Source: GCA-2733415 sp964635575 (GTDB lineage: Bacteria > Bacteroidota > Bacteroidia > Flavobacteriales > Flavobacteriaceae). From it: DNA of 39,052 nucleotides. A program made the translations under genes and the position numbers. The notes beneath the pieces are model-generated. The model had not been told where the DNA came from. It searched no databases and saw nothing but the letters and a program-made list of their open reading frames with translations. This document shows, in pieces, positions 1 through 9,235 of this stretch. The stretch is taken from the NCBI GenBank assembly GCA_964635575.1, contig CAZWNY010000010.1, forward strand, positions 1 to 39,052. The letters are read 5' to 3'. The first letter of the stretch is position 1; every line of letters begins with the position of its first letter.

Positions 1-205
1 AGTTAACAGCTTCTGTAACTCTTGTGATTTCTATTGGATTAGAAACGGAATTGTCCACTACACTTTCTCCATAATTAGGGAATGCAGGTGTGACAGGTGG
101 AGCAATGCTTTGGTATTGCATATCATTAGGAAACTGTTGTGCATTTACCAATAGAAATAAACTAAATGTAAATATAATAGTTACTATTATTTTAATATTT
201 TTCAT
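1..205 (-). CDS. Partial secreted protein, N-terminus only
   Basis: Reading leftward from an ATG at 203-205, an open frame of 68 codons runs off the window edge. It begins with a classic signal peptide: Met-Lys-Asn-Ile-Lys, a hydrophobic stretch (IIVTIIFTFSLFLLV), then Asn-Ala-Gln, a likely signal peptidase I site of the kind common in Bacteroidota. The mature part is rich in Pro, Asn and Ser and shows no recognisable domain. It is presumably exported to the periplasm or outer membrane. Function cannot be assigned from this fragment. A 96-base spacer separates it from yjjG upstream, and I saw no exact TAnnTTTG box there. Confidence 0.6.
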   Translation of the reverse strand, partial: MKNIKIIVTIIFTFSLFLLVNAQQFPNDMQYQSIAPPVTPAFPNYGESVVDNSVSNPIEITRVTEAVN

Positions 206-301
206 TGTTGTTAAATTTCATTAAATAGTTCTTTTATCGTAATTTAATTAATTGCATTGGCAATAAGACTTAGTTGCGTGGTTTATATATAACAAGCTAA
301 G

Positions 302-994
302 TTATAATATTTCTAACAATTCTTTTAAATGATTAATTTCCTTTATTTTGGGAGGCAAGTTTTCGTTATGGTAATTAAAACATATTGCACGCATTCCAAA
401 GTTAAGCGCTCCTAAAATATCTGCTTCATAACTATCGCCTATCATTATACTATTTTTTTTTGTAGCATTTGCAAGTTGCAATGCTTTTTCAAAAATAATT
501 GGATTTGGTTTTTTTGCTGCTGCTGTTTCAGAATCTAAAATTACATTAAAATAAGAGAATAAGTTCGATTTTTTTAGCTTAGAATGTTGCACTTCTCTAA
601 ATCCATTTGTAATGATATGTAATGTATATTTAGTTTTCAAATACTTTAACACTTGTATTGCTCCTTCAAAAAGATGAGTTTGCTCGGGTAAATACAAAAT
701 ATAATTGTCTGCAATTTCATGCACATCTTTATTTGAAACTTTTGATTTTATAGCCTTAAAAGTATCGTTTAATCGTTTGTATCGCAATGTTTCTTTTCCT
801 ATTTTTTCTTCTCTAAATAATTTCCATAATTGCTGGTTTATAGACAGATAAGCTTCTAGGAATTGATTTATATTAATGTTTAGATTCATCTTTTTAAAGA
901 TAAATTGATAGGTTAAAGCTGAGTTTTTATCAAAATCCCAAAGAGTATGATCTAAATCGAAAAAAATATGTTTGATTTTAGGTACTTGCTTCAT
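302..994 (-). CDS. yjjG: YjjG-family HAD noncanonical pyrimidine nucleotidase
   Basis: This 230-aa HAD-superfamily hydrolase carries all four HAD motifs: DLDHTLWDF near residue 13 (nucleophile Asp plus acid/base Asp), the Thr of IITNG, the Lys of AAAKKPNP, and GDSYEADI with the metal-binding Asp. An alpha-helical cap sits between motifs I and II. Length and motif spacing fit YjjG, which dephosphorylates (noncanonical) pyrimidine nucleoside monophosphates in the cytoplasm; the substrate here is inferred from the family. The start codon lies inside the 3' end of the upstream deacetylase-like gene (17-nt overlap), so it is probably translated from the same mRNA as radC and that gene. Confidence 0.85.
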   Translation of the reverse strand: MKQVPKIKHIFFDLDHTLWDFDKNSALTYQFIFKKMNLNININQFLEAYLSINQQLWKLFREEKIGKETLRYKRLNDTFKAIKSKVSNKDVHEIADNYILYLPEQTHLFEGAIQVLKYLKTKYTLHIITNGFREVQHSKLKKSNLFSYFNVILDSETAAAKKPNPIIFEKALQLANATKKNSIMIGDSYEADILGALNFGMRAICFNYHNENLPPKIKEINHLKELLEIL

Positions 995-2276
995 CTAATA
1001 TTTTTATATAAAATTTACGCCATCCAATCCATTGTTTATTTTTGCTAAAAGTATAGTTATGGGTTACCAAGCTAAAGGTTCCGTTTACTTTTTTTATTTC
1101 GTTTATCATTGTTTTTACTTCAATAAATGCTCGTTGCAAATTCTTATTTTTATAGATATTGTCTAACATAGAAAAGGAGTAAATACGCAATGGTGTTTGG
1201 GTTTCATAATCTAAGTCGTAAAACTGAAAAGGCGTGCAAGTTCCTGCTCTAAAGCCTATTTCAGAAACATATCCCATAGTATAATCGTTTTGTATTTCGA
1301 GATTAATTAAATTTCTATATCCGCTTGGTAATATTAGTTTTGAAAAAGAATTTCTATTTTTTTTTAGTGTAATGTTAAAAATGTTTTCGAACCGTTGTTT
1401 TTCTTTTTTTAGTATTCTAGCATCTTCTAATGCTAAAAATGACCCTTTTAATCCTACTTCAAAATAATCGGATACTGATTTTATTAAGCTAATAAATTTT
1501 TTATTTTGATAATTTATGCTTTTATCATAAACCGTATAATCACCTAATAAAAAGAAAAATACGGGTTTTATTTTTTTGCTTCTATGAATATTTATTAACC
1601 ATTTAAAGGTGTTATAAGCATCGTGTCTGAAACCTAAAATTACCAGAAGCCGCTCATACATATTTTTAAATTTAAACGCTATTATATCCTTTACTGTTCC
1701 GCCTAAAGCACGTACTAATCCTTTTTGAGCATATTGGTAAGCAACTGGAACATCTATAATTGGTTGTATTTTAAATTTTTTTTCAGGAAATTGAAAGTCT
1801 TCAAATTTTTGTTGTATTATTTTTTTAAATTCATATGCCCAGATATCTACTACGGGTTGTTTTAAGAAATGATATTGATATGCAATGCTGTTTTCTGGCG
1901 GAAACCTTCCGAAGTTATCAGCTACAAAGGGCAAGTATTCTTCATATCTACTTAATAAATAAAAACTTGCTGAAAATATATCAAATGGTAATTTGCTTTT
2001 TTCACCTACTTTAAAAAAACACTTTGTGTGCTTCCATTTATGTATATTAATAGCTACATTACTAATTTCTTCTTCAAATAATAAATAGTGTGCTTGTATA
2101 AATAACTCTTTGCCTAAAGGTTGTTTGGTATATGACATTTTTATTCCTTGATGCGCAATAAACTCTTCTACTATTGTTGTAAAATTTACTTTTACCCCTA
2201 AAATATGAGTGCAAATATGCTTAAACACATAGCGCAAACGTGGTGTAACTTTATGTGTATAAACTAATAGATTCAT
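978..2276 (-). CDS. Polysaccharide-deacetylase-like protein (DUF7033 type)
   Basis: This 432-aa protein resembles the Bacteroidota group annotated as polysaccharide deacetylase family protein with an N-terminal DUF7033 region. Recognisable pieces are the conserved N-terminus (NLLVYTHKVTPRLRYVFKHI), the FDIFSASFYLLSRYEEYLPF block near residue 100, a PIIDVPVAYQY block near 180 where the family usually shows an acidic Asp-containing strand, and the FRAGTCTPFQFYDLDYE block near 340. I see no signal peptide and no textbook NodB TFDDG motif, so catalysis on a polysaccharide is inference only. It overlaps radC by an ATGA (2273-2276) and yjjG by 17 nt, which implies translational coupling. Confidence 0.7.
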   Translation of the reverse strand: MNLLVYTHKVTPRLRYVFKHICTHILGVKVNFTTIVEEFIAHQGIKMSYTKQPLGKELFIQAHYLLFEEEISNVAINIHKWKHTKCFFKVGEKSKLPFDIFSASFYLLSRYEEYLPFVADNFGRFPPENSIAYQYHFLKQPVVDIWAYEFKKIIQQKFEDFQFPEKKFKIQPIIDVPVAYQYAQKGLVRALGGTVKDIIAFKFKNMYERLLVILGFRHDAYNTFKWLINIHRSKKIKPVFFFLLGDYTVYDKSINYQNKKFISLIKSVSDYFEVGLKGSFLALEDARILKKEKQRFENIFNITLKKNRNSFSKLILPSGYRNLINLEIQNDYTMGYVSEIGFRAGTCTPFQFYDLDYETQTPLRIYSFSMLDNIYKNKNLQRAFIEVKTMINEIKKVNGTFSLVTHNYTFSKNKQWIGWRKFYIKILDEAST

Positions 2277-2962
2277 AGCAATTCTTTGTCGGCAAAGCTA
2301 GTGTAATTTTGTTCGGTAATAATAATGTGGTCTAGCAATTTTATATCTAATGATTCCGATGCTTGTTTTATTTTTTGTGTTATATTTTTATCTGAGTTAC
2401 TAATTTTTAATGTTCCTGACGGATGATTATGACATAACACCAAAGCTACGGCATTAATTTCTAATGCTTTTTTTAGCACTAAACGTACATCAACAACTGT
2501 ACTTGTAATGCCTCCTTTACTTATTTGTTCCTTATGTATTACTGTATTGGAGTTGTTTAAGTATAATACCCAAAACTCTTCGTGTTGCAGGTTACCTAAC
2601 AAGGGTTGCATAATGTTGAAGACTGATTTACTGGAATTTATTTTATGCGGATTGGGTTCTTCTTTTTCTCGTTTTCTTCTACCTAATTCTAAAGCGGATA
2701 CAATACTAATTGCCTTTGCTTGTCCGATACCTTTAAACTCCTGTAATTGTGCTACGGATAGTTTACTTAATGCATTTAAATTATGGTTTACCGATGCTAA
2801 AATGCGTTTGCATAATGCTACTGCGCTTTCGCTTCTGTTACCTGAACCTATTAATATTGCTAGTAATTCCGAATCGGTTAGGTTCACTTTTCCTTTTGCG
2901 AGTAGTTTTTCTCGCGGCCTGTCTTCTTCAGACCAATTTTTTATAGAAAAGTTGTTACTCAT
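2273..2962 (-). CDS. radC: RadC family JAB-domain protein
   Basis: At 229 aa this is the usual RadC length. The N-terminal half has the DRPREKLL motif near residue 15 and a helix-hairpin-helix-like segment (FKGIGQAKAISIVSALELGRR, about residues 75-95). The C-terminal JAB/MPN domain carries the metalloprotease-type motif HNHPSG...SNSD (about 178-191), which would bind a metal ion. The old name 'DNA repair protein' rests on weak data and its real role is unsettled. Its stop overlaps the next gene's start as ATGA. It begins 30 nt after mpl, so mpl-radC-deacetylase-yjjG looks like one transcript. Confidence 0.9.
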   Translation of the reverse strand: MSNNFSIKNWSEEDRPREKLLAKGKVNLTDSELLAILIGSGNRSESAVALCKRILASVNHNLNALSKLSVAQLQEFKGIGQAKAISIVSALELGRRKREKEEPNPHKINSSKSVFNIMQPLLGNLQHEEFWVLYLNNSNTVIHKEQISKGGITSTVVDVRLVLKKALEINAVALVLCHNHPSGTLKISNSDKNITQKIKQASESLDIKLLDHIIITEQNYTSFADKELL

Positions 2963-2992
2963 TTGTTTTGTTTACATTTTTTACTTTAATAC

Positions 2993-4351
2993 TTATTTTT
3001 CTATTAGTGTTTTTAGTGTTTCTAAATTTAATCCTCCATAATTTCCTGAACTCATCATTAATAATGCGGAATTATCAAAATTTAATTGAAATAAATATTT
3101 TTTAAAGGCCTCTGGGTTGGTAAATACTTTTAAATTATTATGATTAAAAGCCTCAAAAATTTGTTTTTCGGTTATTTTTTCTAATTTTTTTATAGCTACT
3201 GCATCTGGCGAATAAAATACAATCGCTTGATTGGACGCGTTTAACGTATTTTTATATTCTTTTAAAAATTCGGAATTTAAACTACTGTATGTATGTAACT
3301 CTAAACAAGCTATTATATTTCGGTTACAGTATTGTTTTGCTACTGCATTTGTAGTTGCTTGTACTTTACTTGGCGAGTGTGCAAAATCTTTATAACATAT
3401 TTTCCCTTTGCTTTCTGCTATTTTTTCTAGACGTTTACTTGCGCCTTTAAATGTAGTTATTGCTTCGTAAAAATCGTGTTCGTCTATTCCCATGTGTTGA
3501 CAAATCCATTTTGCACCTGCTAAATTACTTAGGTTATGCTTTCCGAAAATTTCAACTGGTAACGGTCCTTCTTCGGTTTTTAAAAAGGTTTGTCCGTCTG
3601 TTATAAAGTGTGTTGCTGTTTTATATGGATATTTTTTCATATGTGCTGTAGTTTCCTCTACTACTTTTTGCACTAATTTATCTTCTTCATTATATACCAT
3701 TATTGCTCCGTTTGACATGCTGTTTAAAAATATTTCAAACTGTTCAACGTAATTATCTAATGTAGGAAATACGTTAATATGATCCCAAGAAATACCACTT
3801 AATAATGCGATATTTGGTTTGTACAAATGAAACTTTGGACGTCTATCTATTGGTGAACTTAAATATTCGTCACCTTCTAATACTATAAAATCGTTTTCAT
3901 CGGTAAGATGCACCATCGTCTCAAAACCTTCTAACTGTGCGCCAACCATGTAGTCTACAGCTTTATTATGGTAATTCATTACATGTAAAATCATTGCTGT
4001 AATGGTTGTTTTACCATGAGATCCACCAATAACTACTCGTGTTTTATATTTGGATTGTTCATATAAAAACTCTGGATAACTGTATATTTTTATTCCTATT
4101 TTTTGCGCTTTTAACAACTCCGGATTATCTGCTTTAGCGTGCATACCAAGTACAATTGCATCTAAATTATCTGTGATTTTATTAGGATACCAACCTAATT
4201 CATTTGGCAATAATCCTTTTTTATGTAAACGTGATTTTGAGGGTTCAAAAACAACATCATCACTACCTGTTATTTGATATCCTTTTTGGTGTAATGCTAA
4301 TGCTAAATTATGCATTGCGCTGCCTCCTATTGCTATAAAATGTATTTTCAT
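2993..4351 (-). CDS. mpl: Mpl, murein tripeptide ligase
   Basis: Mpl is a Mur-ligase-family enzyme that reattaches the recycled tripeptide L-Ala-gamma-D-Glu-meso-DAP to UDP-MurNAc in peptidoglycan recycling. It has an N-terminal Rossmann start (MKIHFIAIGGSAMHNLA), the ATP-binding loop GGSHGKTTITAM near residue 110, the LEGDEYLSSPIDRRPKF block, and the central-domain motif SWDHINVFPT. The 452-aa length fits. An upstream ATG at 4450 would add 33 residues of poorly conserved hydrophobic and lysine-rich sequence. I chose 4351 because family members start at the MKIHFIGIGG-like strand. The implied wall chemistry is meso-DAP Gram-negative. Confidence 0.9.
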   Translation of the reverse strand: MKIHFIAIGGSAMHNLALALHQKGYQITGSDDVVFEPSKSRLHKKGLLPNELGWYPNKITDNLDAIVLGMHAKADNPELLKAQKIGIKIYSYPEFLYEQSKYKTRVVIGGSHGKTTITAMILHVMNYHNKAVDYMVGAQLEGFETMVHLTDENDFIVLEGDEYLSSPIDRRPKFHLYKPNIALLSGISWDHINVFPTLDNYVEQFEIFLNSMSNGAIMVYNEEDKLVQKVVEETTAHMKKYPYKTATHFITDGQTFLKTEEGPLPVEIFGKHNLSNLAGAKWICQHMGIDEHDFYEAITTFKGASKRLEKIAESKGKICYKDFAHSPSKVQATTNAVAKQYCNRNIIACLELHTYSSLNSEFLKEYKNTLNASNQAIVFYSPDAVAIKKLEKITEKQIFEAFNHNNLKVFTNPEAFKKYLFQLNFDNSALLMMSSGNYGGLNLETLKTLIEK

Positions 4352-4583
4352 TTTTTTATATAAATCTTTAAAAAAGTAAAGATAGCGAAATGATTTTCGT
4401 TTTTCTTTAATTAAGAGAAAAGAAAACAGAAACAAAAGATAAAAGCTCATGTATTGGTAGCAAAAAATACACGATATTAAATTACTAATTACTATTTTTA
4501 CCTTATTATAAATATTAAAACCAGAAGTGTTTTTTACAACAAATACAATTAATGGTTTAAAAACATTACAAAATTACGGTTTT

Positions 4584-5147
4584 ATGAAAATATTGATTAT
4601 TGATAATTATGACAGTTTTACATATAATTTAGTACATTATTTAGAGGACTTAAATTGTAACGTTACTATAAAAAGAAATGATCAATTACATATAGATGAG
4701 GTTAATGATTACGATAAAATAATACTTTCACCTGGACCTGGGTTACCCAATCAAGCTGGTTTATTAAAGGAAATTATTAAAAAATACGCACACACAAAAC
4801 CTATTTTAGGAATTTGCCTAGGGCAACAAGCTATTGCTGAGGTTTTTGGAGGAAGTTTACTTAACTTAAACGAAGTTAAACATGGGGTTTCGAGTGTTAT
4901 TACACAATGTACTCCTAATGAAGGTTTGTTTAAAAACCTTCCTATAAAATTTAAGGCAGGAAGATATCATTCTTGGGTTGTTAATCCTACATTGCCAGAA
5001 TGTTTAATAGCTACTTCTTTTGATGAAAATGGAAATATTATGTCGTTAAAACATAGTTTCCTTAACATAAAAGGTGTTCAATTTCACCCAGAATCCATTT
5101 TAACTCCTTTTGGGAAACAAATATTACAAAACTGGATAGAAAACTAA
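4584..5147 (+). CDS. pabA: Aminodeoxychorismate/anthranilate synthase component II
   Basis: This class I glutamine amidotransferase (187 aa) supplies ammonia to chorismate-using synthases. It starts MKILIIDNYDSFTYNLVHYL and shows the oxyanion PGPGLP, the nucleophile Cys in GICLGQQA, and the His/Glu pair in GVQFHPES. No trpE/pabB, trpD or other trp genes are nearby, so this is a solo copy that could serve PabB (folate), TrpE or both. TrpG and PabA cannot be told apart from sequence alone. A GTG at 4527 would give 19 extra residues not seen in the family; the ATG at 4584 was chosen. It diverges from mpl over about 230 bases. Confidence 0.85.
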   Translation: MKILIIDNYDSFTYNLVHYLEDLNCNVTIKRNDQLHIDEVNDYDKIILSPGPGLPNQAGLLKEIIKKYAHTKPILGICLGQQAIAEVFGGSLLNLNEVKHGVSSVITQCTPNEGLFKNLPIKFKAGRYHSWVVNPTLPECLIATSFDENGNIMSLKHSFLNIKGVQFHPESILTPFGKQILQNWIEN

Positions 5148-5200
5148 AACATTAGCAGTAAACTTTGGGCAATAAAACCTTCAATGAAGGATTAAATCGT

Positions 5201-5208
5201 TAATTTTG
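5201..5208 (+). promoter_or_regulatory. Candidate -7 box for DEAD-box helicase gene
   Basis: TAATTTTG matches the Bacteroidota -7 consensus TAnnTTTG and lies 17 bases before the ATG at 5226. No clean -33 TTG is seen at the right spacing. A small CCTTCA/TGAAGG hairpin precedes it. The box overlaps the alternative GTG start at 5208, which argues for initiation at 5226. Confidence 0.45.
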
Positions 5209-5225
5209 TGCTTTCAAAACATACT

Positions 5226-6464
5226 ATGAATTTTAAAGAATTACAGCTAAACCGACCAATACTAAGAGCTATTGCAGAAAAAGGATACGACAATCCGACT
5301 CCAATACAAGAGCTTGCAATACCTTTTATTTTAAATAAAGAAGATATTATTGCGTCTGCACAAACCGGTACAGGCAAAACCGCTGCATTTGCGTTACCCA
5401 TTTTACAGTTGTTGTATGACAAACAAGAGTCTGGCAAACAAAAAAAGAAAATAAGAGCACTTATTATTAGTCCAACACGAGAACTCACCATACAAATTGA
5501 AGAAAATTTTAAAACATACAGTACGCATACTTCTTTAAAAACTGGAATCGTTTTTGGAGGAACAGCAATAGAACCACAAAAAGAAATTTTAAAGAAAGGA
5601 ATCGATATCTTAATTGCTACACCAGGCAGGTTATTAGATTTACATAAACAAGACGTTGTTAATTTAGATTACATAGAAACCTTAGTATTAGACGAAGCCG
5701 ACTTGATGTTAGATATGGGTTTTATAGATGATGTTAAAAAAATAGAACGCCTTTGTAACTCAAAAAAACAAACTTTATTATTTTCAGCAACCATACCTTA
5801 TAAAGTAGAACAATTAGCTAATGGTATTTTAAATAACCCTAAACGTATTCAAGTTAGCGGAACTACTTCTGGCGCAAAAGGTATAAATCAATTGTTATAT
5901 TTTGTTCCTAAACGTAATAAAATAGAACTTTGTTTACATTTATTACGAACCACCATAAAAGGGAAGATAATTATTTTTAGACGCACAAAATACGGAGTAG
6001 ATAAATTAGAGCAAAGTTTGCTAAGTAATGAATATAAAGTAGTTAGCATACATGGAGATAAAAGTCAAAGTACACGACAAGAAGCATTAAGTGATTTTAA
6101 AAAAGGAAAAGCTGATATATTTATTGGGACTGATGTAGCCTCTCGTGGTATTGATATACACAATATTGATGCGGTTCTTAATTTTGATATGCCAAATTTA
6201 CCTGAAACCTACGTACATCGTATTGGACGTACAGCTAGAGCTGGTGCAACAGGAAATAGTTACTCGCTATGTTCAGCTGACGAAAAAACCTATGTGATTG
6301 CTATTCAAAAACTTATTGGAAAACACATTACTGTAAATGAGGATCATCCGTACCCATTAGACCCTAAAGTAAAACCTATTAAACACGTTAAAAAAGGTGG
6401 AAGTAAACATAAAAAAGGAAGAAAATCGGAAGGATCAAAGAAAAAGAAAAAACGGTGGTATTAA
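5226..6464 (+). CDS. DEAD-box ATP-dependent RNA helicase
   Basis: This 412-aa RhlE/CsdA-like helicase has all motifs in order: Q motif (NPTPIQE), I (AQTGTGKT), Ia (PTRELT), Ib (TPGRLLD), II (LDEADLML), III (FSATIP), IV (IIFRRTKYG), V (GTDVASRGID) and VI (HRIGRTARAG). A short, very basic tail (Lys/Gly/Ser, ending KKKKKRWY) follows the helicase core and probably helps bind RNA. Expected roles are ribosome assembly or mRNA turnover in the cytoplasm. The paralogue (RhlE, DeaD, SrmB) cannot be fixed. It is apparently monocistronic and converges with the next minus-strand gene over 88 AT-rich bases holding no convincing terminator. Confidence 0.92.
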   Translation: MNFKELQLNRPILRAIAEKGYDNPTPIQELAIPFILNKEDIIASAQTGTGKTAAFALPILQLLYDKQESGKQKKKIRALIISPTRELTIQIEENFKTYSTHTSLKTGIVFGGTAIEPQKEILKKGIDILIATPGRLLDLHKQDVVNLDYIETLVLDEADLMLDMGFIDDVKKIERLCNSKKQTLLFSATIPYKVEQLANGILNNPKRIQVSGTTSGAKGINQLLYFVPKRNKIELCLHLLRTTIKGKIIIFRRTKYGVDKLEQSLLSNEYKVVSIHGDKSQSTRQEALSDFKKGKADIFIGTDVASRGIDIHNIDAVLNFDMPNLPETYVHRIGRTARAGATGNSYSLCSADEKTYVIAIQKLIGKHITVNEDHPYPLDPKVKPIKHVKKGGSKHKKGRKSEGSKKKKKRWY

Positions 6465-6552
6465 TTTTTAAATGGTAATCAAAAAAATATAATGCAAAAA
6501 CATATTTAAAATCTTTAAAAATGATATTATAAATACATCACAAAAAATAAAA

Positions 6553-7425
6553 TTAATGATACCTATTAAAAATATCTGATGCTTTATTAAAAGCCGCTTC
6601 AAAACTCATTGGGTTTATACCTGTTTTTGCTTTTATAGTCGTAAAATACGAAAGTATTTTTTCGGTAGGCATATTACCTGTTAATTCATCTTTTGCCATT
6701 GGACAACCACCAAAACCCTGTATAGCTCCATCAAAACGCCTGCAACCAGATTGATATGCAGCTTCCACCTTTTCTTTCCATGTACTTGGTGTTGTATGTA
6801 AATGTGCTCCAAACTCAATATGCGGGTATTTAGTAATTAAATTTGAAAACACATCACTAATAATTTTTGGAGTAGATGTACCAATAGTATCCGATATCGA
6901 CAATATTTTTATGCCCATTTCTGATAGTTTTTCTGTCCATTTAGCTACTATTTCTAAACTCCACGGATCTCCATATGGATTACCAAAACCCATCGACAAA
7001 TAAACAACAACCTCTTTATTTGTTTGTTTGGCAATAGCTAAAATTTCAGCTAAAATTTCAATAGATTGCACTATAGTTTTATGTGTATTTCGCATCTGAA
7101 AGTTTTCAGAAATAGAAAAAGGATAACCTAAATATTGTATTTCAGAATGTTTTGAAGCTGCTTGTGCACCACGCACATTAGCAATAATAGCTAACAATTT
7201 GGTGTTGGTTTTCGATAAATCTAATTGGGATAATACTTCAGCAGTATCTGCCATTTGCGGTATTGCTTTAGGTGATACAAAACTTCCAAAATCTAAGGTA
7301 TCAAACCCGCAATTTAATAACGATTGTAAATATATTATTTTTTTATCAGTCGGAATAAACGTTTTGATTCCTTGCATCGCATCGCGCGGACATTCAATTA
7401 TTTTTATAAGTTTATCGTTCTTCAT
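6553..7425 (-). CDS. Hydroxymethylglutaryl-CoA lyase-like protein
   Basis: A 290-aa TIM-barrel enzyme of the HMG-CoA lyase (DRE-TIM) family, which cleaves HMG-CoA to acetoacetate and acetyl-CoA in leucine catabolism. The family Arg-Asp is present (PRDAMQG), as are SFVSPK..PQM, SISDTIGTSTP, the metal-binding pair in GAHLHTT, the catalytic Cys in GFGGCPMAK, and the Asn in TGNMPTE. It differs from the human/bacterial norm in two places: Glu before SFVSPK is Asp (LDFGSFVSPK), and the usual HxHDT is HLHTT. It therefore belongs to a divergent Bacteroidota branch and the exact substrate is less sure. It stands alone; no leucine-degradation partners adjoin it. Confidence 0.8.
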   Translation of the reverse strand: MKNDKLIKIIECPRDAMQGIKTFIPTDKKIIYLQSLLNCGFDTLDFGSFVSPKAIPQMADTAEVLSQLDLSKTNTKLLAIIANVRGAQAASKHSEIQYLGYPFSISENFQMRNTHKTIVQSIEILAEILAIAKQTNKEVVVYLSMGFGNPYGDPWSLEIVAKWTEKLSEMGIKILSISDTIGTSTPKIISDVFSNLITKYPHIEFGAHLHTTPSTWKEKVEAAYQSGCRRFDGAIQGFGGCPMAKDELTGNMPTEKILSYFTTIKAKTGINPMSFEAAFNKASDIFNRYH

Positions 7426-7556
7426 TTTTTGTATTAATATTTAACAGATGATAAAAGTACTATTATTTTTAGAAAAAAGATAACAGAAAACAGACTTAAA
7501 AAATTGTTTTTATTGATTAAATCTAAAATTAAAATATTTTTGCTTCTTCTTAAATT

Positions 7557-8183
7557 TTAGTTTGATGAAATCAATACATACAACCCGATACTTATAAACA
7601 CGATTATTTGCAACCATTTTAAAACACTTCCGCTGGTTGCATTCTCTTTTATTTTACTAGCGATACTTCCTGCTAAAATAGCGATCATACCAAAAATCAA
7701 CAATGCTTGTAACATAAACAAACCTCCTAAAATATAAAATTGTATTCTAGGTGATAACACATCGGAAAATAAAAAATTAGGGAAAAAAGCTAAAAAAAAC
7801 AAAGTTACTTTAGGGTTTAAAACATTCATTAAAAACCCTTGTTTATATAAACTCTTCATACTTTTTTTTGGAACATTCGTTGTTTCCAAGTTAATAGTAT
7901 CATCTGTTTTAAAAACCCGAAAAGCAATATAAAACAAATACAATGCTCCTAATAATTTGATACTAAAAAATAAATATTCCGATTCTTTTATTAACGCAGA
8001 AACTCCAAAAGCAACTAATGTTGTATGTACTAAAATACCTGAAACCAAGCCAAATACAGTTGCTAGTCCGTATTTTTTACCATTTACTACGCTTTGTAAT
8101 AATACATAAATATTATCAGGACCTGGAGAAATAGCAAGCGCCATTGATGCTAATAAAAACGATATAAGAACTTCTATATTCAA
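7557..8183 (-). CDS. LysE/RhtB-family exporter
   Basis: This 208-aa inner-membrane protein has about six hydrophobic segments and the LysE-family signature ISPGPDNIYVLLQS near residue 18. Such proteins export amino acids or small metabolites; the substrate is unknown. The only start that keeps the first half-helix (NIEVLISFLLAS) is a TTG at 8181-8183, placed directly after the pyrD stop (TAG then TTG, no gap). The next ATG, at codon 14, would cut into the first membrane segment. Stop-to-start abutment indicates translational coupling to pyrD. Confidence 0.8.
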   Translation of the reverse strand: MNIEVLISFLLASMALAISPGPDNIYVLLQSVVNGKKYGLATVFGLVSGILVHTTLVAFGVSALIKESEYLFFSIKLLGALYLFYIAFRVFKTDDTINLETTNVPKKSMKSLYKQGFLMNVLNPKVTLFFLAFFPNFLFSDVLSPRIQFYILGGLFMLQALLIFGMIAILAGSIASKIKENATSGSVLKWLQIIVFISIGLYVLISSN

Positions 8184-9218
8184 CTACAAACGGTTTAAAA
8201 TAGCTTTATTAATCTGTTTTACTAAACGTGGACCTTCGTAAATAAACCCTGTAAATATTTGTACTAAGGTTGCTCCAGCATCAATTTTTGCTAAAGCATC
8301 TTCTGCTGAATGGATACCGCCAACGCCAATGATTGGAAATGCTTTGTTAGACGTTTCTGATAAGTATTTAATAACTGCGGTACTTTTATTAAAAATAGGC
8401 TTTCCACTCACGCCTCCCATTCCTATTTTTTGCAAACGCTCTGGAGAGGTTTTTAAACCACTTCTATTTACTGATGTGTTAGCAGCAATTACACCTTCAA
8501 TTTTTGTTTTCGCAACTATTTCTATAATTTCATCTAATTGTGTATGGTTTAAATCGGGTGCTATTTTTAATAAAATAGGCTTTTGTTTCGTTTTCGTTTT
8601 ATTTATTTTTTGCATTTCAGTAATTAGCGTTATCAAATAACTTTTGTCGGTTAATTTTGCGTGACTTCCTACATTTGGGCAGCTTACATTTAGCACAAAA
8701 TAATCTACATACGCATGTAAAGCTTCAAAACATTTTTTATAATCGTCAGTATAGTTTTCTGGTAATGTATCTGTATTTTTACCAATATTCCCCCCTACAA
8801 TTAAATTATTTTTTTTGTGTTTTAGGTTTGCTATTACTGCTTCAATTCCTTTATTATTAAAGCCCATTCGATTAATTATACCTTCATCGGTTGTTAAACG
8901 AAATAATCTTTTTTTCGGATTTCCTTCTTGTTCTTTTGGTGTAATAGTTCCTATTTCTATAAAACCAAATCCAAAATTAGCCAACTCATTATACAATTTT
9001 GCTTCTTTATCAAAACCTGCTGCTAAACCTACTGGGTTTGGAAATTTTAAACCAAAAACATCTCGTTCTAAACGAATATCTTTTACTTCATATATTGTTT
9101 TAAATAAATTTGACAATAACGAGGTTTTGCTCATTAACTTGATCATCTTAAAAGTAAAATGATGAATTTTTTCAGGGTCGAAAGCAAAAAATAATGGACG
9201 AATTAGTATTTTATACAT
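8184..9218 (-). CDS. pyrD: Dihydroorotate dehydrogenase (quinone), class 2
   Basis: This 344-aa enzyme oxidises dihydroorotate to orotate with FMN and passes electrons to membrane quinone, the fourth step of pyrimidine synthesis. The N-terminal helical membrane-contact segment (MYKILIRPLFFAFDPEKIHH) is class 2-specific. Other signatures are GLAAGFDKEAK, GFIEIGTITP, NRMGFNNKG, the active-site region LNVSCPN, and the FMN-binding GVGGI and GATLVQIFTGF. ATG at 9216-9218 is chosen over the TTG one codon upstream. The LysE-type gene follows without a gap. Confidence 0.93.
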   Translation of the reverse strand: MYKILIRPLFFAFDPEKIHHFTFKMIKLMSKTSLLSNLFKTIYEVKDIRLERDVFGLKFPNPVGLAAGFDKEAKLYNELANFGFGFIEIGTITPKEQEGNPKKRLFRLTTDEGIINRMGFNNKGIEAVIANLKHKKNNLIVGGNIGKNTDTLPENYTDDYKKCFEALHAYVDYFVLNVSCPNVGSHAKLTDKSYLITLITEMQKINKTKTKQKPILLKIAPDLNHTQLDEIIEIVAKTKIEGVIAANTSVNRSGLKTSPERLQKIGMGGVSGKPIFNKSTAVIKYLSETSNKAFPIIGVGGIHSAEDALAKIDAGATLVQIFTGFIYEGPRLVKQINKAILNRL

Positions 9219-9235
9219 CAATTGTTATGTTTCTG

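Noticed and set aside
2508..3041. 177-codon plus-strand open frame opposite radC
   Set aside because: It lies wholly across radC and the end of mpl, both with clear motifs, and its translation is Cys/Ser/Leu-rich and resembles no family.
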